A DNA stretch of 64,000 nt from Fragosphaeria purpurea (lineage: Eukaryota; Ascomycota; Sordariomycetes; Ophiostomatales; Ophiostomataceae): positions 310,001-374,000 of the forward strand of contig PCDL01000021.1 in NCBI GenBank assembly GCA_002778095.1, given 5' to 3'. The notes beneath the pieces were generated by a model. That model did no database searches. It was not told where the DNA came from and saw nothing but the letters and a program-made list of their open reading frames with translations. This document shows, one piece after another, positions 56,479-64,000 of this stretch; the first letter of the stretch is position 1, and each line of letters begins with the position of its first letter. The translations under genes were made by a program, and so were the position numbers.

Positions 56479-59400
56479 GATGTGCGCGTGCACTGAAAAA
56501 AAAAGATACGAACGCGGTTGAGTGTCCGCGCGGTTCGGTCGTAATTTGACGACGCAGACAACCTCAGCACGAGTAGGATCAAGGGGATCCGTAAGGCCGC
56601 GAAAAACGCCGCCAGGCAGCGTGTGTTTTCCGCGTCACCAAAGCGCTCGCTGGTTGACAAATTTAGGCGGCTGTTCTTCGAAGAACAGGCATGCCGCGGT
56701 GTCGAGGGTCGAAAGAAAAAAATTAGGAGAATTTTTTAAACACGAGAGTAGGACACGGTCGGGGCCATTGCAACGCAAAAGAGAGAAAAGGTCGAAGGCA
56801 AGAGCGTATGAAAGATGACAGCACGTAGTTCGTTCGGTGCGCAGGATCAAACAGAACGGGACGTCGAGCAGATCGTTCTAGACGCGGATGAGATGGTGAA
56901 GGAGATAAAGAAAAGGGTCTAGGTTCTGCCAATTGCCGGGGCGTCTCTGTTGCGGGCTGACGGGATGGGGTCGTATGATTACGTGCTTTTTGTTCCTTTT
57001 TTTTCCTTTCTTCGGTGAAAGGATGATTGTAAAACCGGAATGTCTCTCGTCTCTTTCAGGAGGAATGCCAGCGCAAAGCTAAGGCGTCCTTCTGCAGCGA
57101 TAAACAAAGGCAAGTGAATGCTTCCTTTATCGCGCGATGGTTGAATGAGACGACGTAACAATCAAAAAAAGAAATAAATACTGAATTCCAGGCTCGGCGG
57201 ATGCGGCTGGTAAGACGGAGAAGAGGGAGACGAAGGGAAATGACGGGAAGAGGCCAGACGATAGCGAGAGAAGAGCAGAGATCGAGATCAGGATCCACGC
57301 ATGAGAGTACGACGGATAACTTGTCGTGAAGGAAGAAAAAGAGAGCAGGGAAGAAATGGATCTATGGAGGATGGAGGTTTATTGTGACAGTGGGACAAAC
57401 GAAAAGGCGAAAAGCGAACAAAAAAACCAAAGAAAAAAAGGGTAAGGAAGAAATGAAGGGGGAGAAGTTGTTTATAAGAGAACGACCAGGGGGGATGGGC
57501 ATGTGGGCATATTACGAGGTACAAAAGAGAGAGAAAAAAAAAAGAAGGAAAGAAAAAGAAAAAAGGAGAGAAGAGAGAAACGAGAAAAAAAAGTGGACAG
57601 GGGGGGGCAGACGCTGTTCGCGAGCTAAAAGAAGGACTTGCATTGGCGTACGGGGAGAGTACGAGAGTACGAACGTACGGAGGTGGAGGTACGAGAAAAC
57701 GAGTGTTACGACGGAAAGAGCGAACGATTGAGAAAGGAGGTGCTGATAAAGCACCAAAAAAAAAAAGAAGAAAGAACGAAGGAAAGAACGAAAACAAAAG
57801 AGGCAGGAATGATGACGAGGAACCGTGGTCCTTTTCTATAAAGAGAGCCCCGAGTATCGTTACTGCGAAGACGAAAGCGTTTCGTTTCGGCTTGTTTTGT
57901 CTCATCCGTTTTTTTTTTCTTTTTTCCCTGGTTTTTTGTCAAAGAAAAAACAAGGTGGCAACGCTCGGCAACACGGAAAATTGACAAAGAAGCGCCTGTG
58001 CATACGATAGGGTTGGACACTTTTTTTTTTCTGCAAGCACGCAACACGATTAAACGACTGGCTGTGGCGTGTCCGAGTGAATGCATGAAGCGAGAAAACG
58101 GTGAACAATTGGGGGGGAAGAGAGGAAAAGGCAGGAAAGGAACGAGAGCAAAACGGAGGCATTCTTTCTGCACACAATCGCAGCTCCTCCGTTTTGCTCG
58201 TGTACTCCGTACTTGTACTCGTACCCACTTTCCACGCAAGAACCACCGCAAAAACCCACTCTGGCTGCAAAAATTGACAAGGGGGAAGGAAGCGCTAAAC
58301 GGAAAAGGGGCGAAAGCACCTGAATGAGATTCGGCGCGGAGAAATAGACAAGACGATGGGAAGGAAAGACCGCGCGCCTCACGCAATAATTGAGACGGGA
58401 AGGCGTCAGGGGGGACGATGGGTCGGCCTACGTAATTGTGCAGGACAAACTAAACACACAGCATGGATGTACTGCAATAAAAAACCAGACGACGGACAGC
58501 TGGTCACGACGCACTATATGTATGTGCTATCTCTCTGCTGCATTGGGCAGGAGCGCTTCCTTTTGGCGCCGTCTAGGCCCTCACTTAATTTCATTTCGCC
58601 TGATGAACGGCTTGCCGGCCGTTTGCCGCATCCCGTTTCCTTGTTTCCTGTCACAAAAGAACCCCCCCGCGCAACCCGCGATAAGGAGAAAGAGCTTGTT
58701 TTTTCTGGCCCGTGGTCAAAGTAATTTGAGTTGCATACCCCGTTGTTGTATCTCTTTTGATTTACTTTCATACGCGGCGGACGATGCCGGAGCAATTGCC
58801 GTGATAATTCCGTTTTTTTTTTCGTCTTAACGGTGGATGTCCTTGCAAAGGGAAGGCACGAAAGCGAAAAGGGATTAGGTGCCCGCCAGCGCAACGCGCC
58901 TCTAAGCATACTGTACATAAGATTCAGCTGAACAGGGAAGGGGCTGGTTTGTTACGCCGATGCCGTGCTTTGTCTGCGAATACAAACCATCCGTTGTTCG
59001 CACGCAGCCGCAGAACGACCGCGCTTTCTTCTTCCGACCGTGGTTCAACCAACACGGGACGGAGGCGAGCAAACAAGCAAAAACGGTGAATCCTCCTTGT
59101 TCCTTGGGGAACGGACCGAGCTTTTTGTAGACGAAAGCGCCCAAGAAAATAAACAAAAATAAAACAAAAAAGCAAAAAAAAAAAAAAAAGCAAAAAACAA
59201 AAAAAAAAAAAGCAAAAAACTCCCCCAAAACCAAAAACTAAAGCGACTGGACAGAAAAGGGACTGCAGCACTAAATTTTGCCGCCGCTAGTGCGTCAGAT
59301 GTTTTGTTGATGGGGGGGCTGGCATGCTGGCTGGGAGCCATGGAATGGGCAGCAGGCGGGTCCGTCTTTCTTTCGCCGTTTTGGGCTTCCGTATTCATCG

Positions 59401-62400
59401 TAACGGAGCGTCCTGAACGAACTACGAACTTCGTTGCCCAAAAGCGGTCAATTGGCCGGTGCAACGCAACCAAGAGCACGTTGTCGCTTGCTGCATCGCT
59501 GCAGAACCGACCATTTGCGTGTGGTGGTCGCATTGGGAATAGCCTCTCTTTTGCACCCTCTGTCCCCTCGTCAACCCGCCACCGCAACCAGGGGGCCAGC
59601 AAGCCAAGAGCAGAAGCAATCTTAAGTGTTTTCTTATGAAAGACGGTGTTTTTTTGCTCCATCATTGATTACTCCTTTTTCATCATCCCAGCCTTCTCAG
59701 ATTTGAGCCTCTGCCGTCTTCTTGCCGTCTTGGCACCCTCGCCTCCCCACTCCAATCTTTGATCACGACCGTGCACGCGGAGAGTATGGAGAACGGAATA
59801 CGTATTACTCTGTCCGTCTCTCGACAGACCATCGGTTCCGTCGTATGTTCGGTTGAAAACTGCGTCGCACACGTTATTCACGACCCGTCGATCGTTGCAG
59901 GGCAGGCCACCCAACGCCACCGAACACCCAACCTCGTGTCCTGTCGATGGCCGTCCAAACGAGTTGTTCAACAGCCTTTTTTCTCACAAGTTATCACCTA
60001 TTTTTGTAACGTCGTACTCGTATGTACGGAATAGTGCTGTGACGTTTTTGCTCACGATCACCTTTGATCTCGTATCGGTCGACATGGTGGTTGTGACGGT
60101 GGAGCCAGATCGTGTGGTACAAAGTATACAATACTTGCGGATACCCCATTTCTCGTCGAGATCGTGTGTCGCTCGTAAGCTTACTTGGACGCATCCGCAA
60201 GACAACTCGGGGCATCCATACGTACTTTGTACGAGTGTATAGTTGCACGACCCTCCCACACTAGTTGTATAACTCAACAAGAATCAAACGTCCGAGGGAG
60301 ACCCAGCCGGCGCCTGGTGGGACACCGTTTTTCTTTGTTCTCTACTTTGTAGGCTTTGCGCTTTCTTTGTTTCGTGGGCAACCCTTGCGTCGTGGGAAGC
60401 AGGTTGTTTGATCGCAGAAAAGCGGAGAGGGTGACGAAGAGGGCGAGATTTAATCCACAACAGGTGTATGAACATATTAATACTGGCATCCCCAACGCCG
60501 GCTGCCCACCATGGTGTCATGCCTTTTGGGGAACTGTTCTCCGAAGAACGACCAGCTTTTCACGAACAACGTCGATGTTCACCCGTCGTCTAACGGACCA
60601 TTGTTCGGCCTGTGCGAACGTCCGGAGTGTTCTTATACTACAACGCTCTACATACAGGTTAAATAATCTTCGTGGACATATGACGCTCACGAGACAACGG
60701 CAAGACGGTTCCGTATATCAAAGATCGGGGGATGTGAGAAAAAACATGGAACACAAGGGAGGGGAGGAGCGGCGAGCAACAGGCAATACGAGCTTTGTGC
60801 ATGCGCGTCCCGCACGACATTGGGACGTATCAGTTGGCAGCACGGCAGTATCTATTGCAATAAATAGTACGTATGCTGTATCTTTTGCGTATTTGCGTAT
60901 AGCCGACCACATGTTCCCATAGAGACTGGACGGCACCCGCGTTGTGTCCGCAACACGGCAGGATAGCGCGTATTAGTCCTCCGTATAAAGACTAGATAGT
61001 CTCTTCTCGCTTCGTATTTCTCAGAACAGCTCTTGCGTCCCTCGCCTGCGTAGGGAGTAGATTTCTTTGTGCTCGTGTGAAAAACGATTACAGCATCCGG
61101 CGTCCCCTCCGAACGTAACAGAGTATGGAGCATGAGAGTACGGAGTACGACATCACACGAACGACCCGGAATGCCCTGAGGAAAGCGAGTCTATTACAAA
61201 AGAAGGGGTCCAAGCCGCATAACATTCGTATGATAGCTCATAGGACGGAAGTACGAGTATCGGAGTGGCGCCGCGTCTAACGGAACGACGAAGCCATCTT
61301 TTTTTGTTCTAGCCATTTGAGTAAAACGAAAAAAGAAAAGAGAAAACGAAGGAACAATAAAAAGGAATAAAAATAAAATAAAAACATGCCAACCAACCAA
61401 ACCAGCGCACCTGCTCACGCTTCAGTAAATCGCAGCGGACAAGAAACATATGTCACCCAAACAAAACAATACGCGTCGTGGGCAGAGGCGCGTCATATAA
61501 ACAGAGATAAAAAAATCCCGAACAATGAAAGAACCGCAGCAACATGCGTGCATCGGAATCTCCCCCTTCTGCAACAGCAAACATCGTGAGTACTGTAAAG
61601 CCTATGACAACTCCGCAAGAGACAAGAAACCCGGGAGCACCTCCCGAGTTGTCAACTCCACATGTGTCCTCCGTGCCGGCGTGATTGGGGTCCCGAAAAA
61701 AACAATTCCAACCCAGTCAACTCACGCAACCCATTGTTGACACGGGAATACTGCTGGAGAGCCTCCCTCCCGTATGATCGCCAAGCTGATTGCCACGCTA
61801 ATCACATTCCCGTTCGTATGTTTGCAAGACGCAGGGCGAATGGTGTCTTGATGAATATTTACGGATGCCTTCCCCGAGGCTTTTTTTGCTGTACATATAT
61901 ACGACTAAGACACTCGTTCTTGGGGGTTCACATGCTTCGTCCATTGGGTTTGGTTGTTTTTATTATTATTTTTTTCTTCTGCTGATACGGGCAGGCGTTA
62001 CTGTTTGAATTACCTATTGTCTACTCACGCCGGAAGAAATCGGTCGTCGTCCCGACAAACTCTGGCTTGTCTCTTGTGTCTTCACATGCTTCCTGAATCA
62101 GCAGCACTCCGACCCTCTCGTACTGCCGTTCTCGTCTCCAAGGGAGGAACACCCACTTTCATGCCGCGCAACAACTTATCCGAGGGTGGCCTTCTAGACG
62201 ATCGACGAAACCTTCTAGCCAGGCGATTTCATCCTGTTTTTTGCTATTTCTGGCTTTTGTCGTCTCCACGTTGTAATACTTTGATGTACGATACGCTCCC
62301 AACAAATTTTTACTCCACGCGCCATGTCGTGCACGCTCCGCACATATACTTCATCCGAGAAACGCGTAATGCACTCAATTCTACAATACATAGGTTGAAT

Positions 62401-63299
62401 GCTGCATACATACTCCGACAGGGTTGACCTCGCCTCTCTTCTCCGCAGGCCGCGTTTTCTGTGCCTTGGCACACCATGGTGCGGGCTCGTTTTAGATCAT
62501 AAAAAAAATGGGAAAAGAAAGGTTAGACGAGCGGGCCATCCGAAAGGGAGGTTCGCCTTTTGTCGATCTCGCCGGCAAAAAAGCCAGGTTTCGGAACATC
62601 AGAACAGCCCCCAAGAGAGCAAACAAACAAAGAAAAACCGGAACGCAAAATTGGAACCAGGAATGCAGATACAGGTAAAGATCAATCAACACCGTATGTA
62701 GGTCTGCATGCACACGGAAAACACCCTCAACCAATTCAGAAAGCAAAAAAAGAATGAAGAACAAGCAAGCAATTCCTTGGTCAAGACATCCTGTTCAGAA
62801 AAATTGCCCGGATATAAGACGTTTGTGGCTGCATAACAATTTCACAAGACAGCAAGCAGGCATCCCATTGGAGACCAGCCTGCAAAGCATGCAGCGCAAA
62901 ACCAAGGAACGCCAAGGTCTTTCGTGCAGGAGAGCAGGAATAAAAAAGATAAACGAGGCTCCAGGAAGCTGTTTACAACGGAGTAGGGAGTTGGCTGCAG
63001 AAACAACTTTTTTTGTATGCGGGCTGGTGTTGTTTTCTCCGTGCCTTCCGTAAAAGAAATCCCCCCGCAAGTCATCTTGGCCCGTAATTATTGCTTTATT
63101 ACTACATAATTCGTAAGTACCAAGTACCGTAACTGCTGACCAACGATGAGACGTGCTATCCGGCGCTATCCATTGCAAACCGAATTGGGACAGCTCCCTT
63201 CCGCTTTTGCTGTTCCTGCAAGCAAATTGTTCCGGCATGCCTTCGTCTTTATTAGATTGAAACTTTGTGCTTGTTTTTTTCCTTGTGTCCATTCCCCGG
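56479..63299. other. 6.8-kb region without a supportable gene
   Basis: The left 1.4 kb is the promoter and leader of the WSC gene. It includes a strongly purine-rich + strand at about 57370-57820 (pyrimidine-rich on the gene strand). A-rich runs with AAAAAGC units occur at 59160-59215. GTACGAG/TACGGAG-like short elements occur at 57640-57700, 58203 and 61139. The longest frames (60356-60922 plus, 59045-59665 minus) recall no family and lack the GC-rich codon use of the real genes. No tRNA, rRNA or transposon protein was recognised. Confidence 0.5.
57370..57820. other. long polypurine/polypyrimidine tract upstream of the WSC gene
   Basis: About 450 bp in which the + strand is mostly A and G, densest at 57515-57600. 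On the WSC coding strand this is a CT-rich tract about 0.9-1.3 kb before the start. CT-rich tracts are common in fungal promoters and leaders. Confidence 0.6.
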
Positions 63300-64000
63300 A
63301 TGCTCCGCATGGCCGCTCTGCGCCACGTTTTCGCCCCGGGGCCGGCGGGCGCCATCTCCGGTGCCGGCTCCGCGCCGCACCCGCGCCGGTTCCTCCGTCT
63401 CGGCCTCCTCGCTGCCGTCGCCGTTCTCCTCCTGCTCGGGATCCGCCTCAGTACCGCCGGGAATGTGTCTTTGTCGGAGTGGCTCACAGTCGACCGCCGG
63501 CCCTTTTCGTTTTCGTTTCCGCTCTCGTCGTCGTCATCGCCCTCGTCTTCGACCGCCGCCTCCCGCACCTCGCCGTTTTCCTTCCATCTGGGCGCTGCCG
63601 CCAACCGCTCCGACCGGCTGGTCGACGACTACGCTGCCTGGATGGCCGCCGCACCCGACGCGCTCTCCCTGACGCACCTGGCGCTGCCGGGCACGCACGA
63701 TACTCTGACGGACCGCCTCGTCGGCAACGTCGGCTACCGGTGCCAGGACCACGGGCTGGCGGCGCAGTTGGCGGCCGGGGTGCGGTACCTGGACGTACGG
63801 GCGCGGGTACAGTTGCCGCCGCCCGAGGACCGAGAAGAGGGACGGGCGTCTGACGACAACACCGTGACCAACACCCACGACCATGACCACCACCGCTATA
63901 ACTTCACCGCCCTCGGCATCTACCACGGCGACGTCTACACGGGCTACGATTTCGCCGCCGTCGCGCAGACCGTGTTTGCCTTTTTGACGGCGCACCCCTC
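63300..64000 (+). CDS. PI-PLC X-domain-like phosphodiesterase, membrane-anchored, 5' part (cut by window edge)
   Basis: The frame runs from ATG at 63300 to the edge without a stop, giving 233 residues. A second in-frame Met is at codon 4. The N-terminus has basic residues (PHPRRFLRLG) followed by a hydrophobic segment at about 34-48 (LLAAVAVLLLLG), a signal anchor or signal peptide. A Ser-rich linker follows. The catalytic domain begins about residue 108 (RSDRLVDDYAAWMAAAPDALSLTHLALPGTHDT). His133 in PGTHD matches the first catalytic His of bacterial-type PI-PLC. GVRYLDVRAR corresponds to the GIRYFDIR strand, and His209 in IYHGDVYTGYDFAAV fits the second catalytic His. Such enzymes cleave phosphatidylinositol or GPI-type lipids without calcium. 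The topology suggests the domain is outside the cytosol. An Asp/His/Asn-rich insert lies at about 180-200. Activity and substrate are inferred. Confidence 0.82.
   Translation, partial: MLRMAALRHVFAPGPAGAISGAGSAPHPRRFLRLGLLAAVAVLLLLGIRLSTAGNVSLSEWLTVDRRPFSFSFPLSSSSSPSSSTAASRTSPFSFHLGAAANRSDRLVDDYAAWMAAAPDALSLTHLALPGTHDTLTDRLVGNVGYRCQDHGLAAQLAAGVRYLDVRARVQLPPPEDREEGRASDDNTVTNTHDHDHHRYNFTALGIYHGDVYTGYDFAAVAQTVFAFLTAHP

Noticed and set aside
60356..60922. 188-codon plus-strand frame in the right-hand gap
   Set aside because: It has no domain, ordinary intergenic composition and no partner exons.

Overview
This is a gene-sparse stretch of nuclear DNA from a filamentous ascomycete (Pezizomycotina, most likely a Sordariomycete). 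The evidence is the gene content (a COP9 signalosome subunit, NSE1, Vps17, THO2, a WSC-type wall sensor, a LAM-type sterol transporter and an Osta/DUF300 protein), the short introns (mostly 48-120 bp) with GT..AG ends and CTAAC branch sites, and the GC-rich, low-complexity-rich exons set in long AT-richer, purine/pyrimidine-skewed intergenic DNA. No tRNA, rRNA, CRISPR array, or recognisable transposase or reverse transcriptase gene was found by reading. Species and genus cannot be fixed from the sequence alone.

Layout, left to right: the 3' part of a GT1-family glycosyltransferase (+, 1-876, cut by the edge); NSE1 of the Smc5/6 complex (-, 1552-3033); 3.2 kb without a gene; COP9 subunit 6 (+, 6197-7956, one intron); a zinc polyol/alcohol dehydrogenase (-, 8884-10447, two introns); 8.5 kb without a supportable gene; the retromer sorting nexin VPS17 (-, 18975-21038, one intron), divergent from mitochondrial ribosome-releasing factor 2 / MEF2 (+, 21652-24510, two introns); a cyclin L-like protein (+, 25182-26192); an MIT/coiled-coil protein with an NRBF2/Atg38-like N-terminus (-, 26467-28657, one intron); a GRAM-VASt-TM sterol transfer protein of the Lam/Ltc family (+, 29999-34570, two introns); homoserine O-acetyltransferase (-, 35051-36955, one intron); the very long THO2 gene (+, 38373-47219, two introns); a seven-TM DUF300/Osta protein (-, 48148-50167, three introns); 4.4 kb without a gene; a WSC-domain stress sensor (-, 54569-56478, three introns); 6.8 kb without a supportable gene; and the 5' part of a membrane-anchored PI-PLC-like phosphodiesterase (+, 63300 to the edge).

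The genes are housekeeping and independent. They are not a biosynthetic cluster or a defence island. A loose theme of membrane traffic and the cell surface (VPS17, Lam, Atg38-like, Osta, WSC, PI-PLC) is probably coincidental.

The most interesting non-obvious signals are: two small upstream ORFs joined to each other and to the THO2 start by overlapping stop/start codons (ATGA, then TGATG); a canonical TGACTCA general-amino-acid-control site in front of the methionine-pathway gene; an array of CGTGGG motifs, partly at 12-bp period, upstream of the dehydrogenase; a frame-neutral 78-bp Ser/Thr exon between two long introns in the WSC gene; a NAGNAG acceptor in THO2; and a recurrent TACTCCGTA element in intergenic DNA. 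I found no convincing wholly new system. The large gene-free stretches are where RNA evidence could change that.
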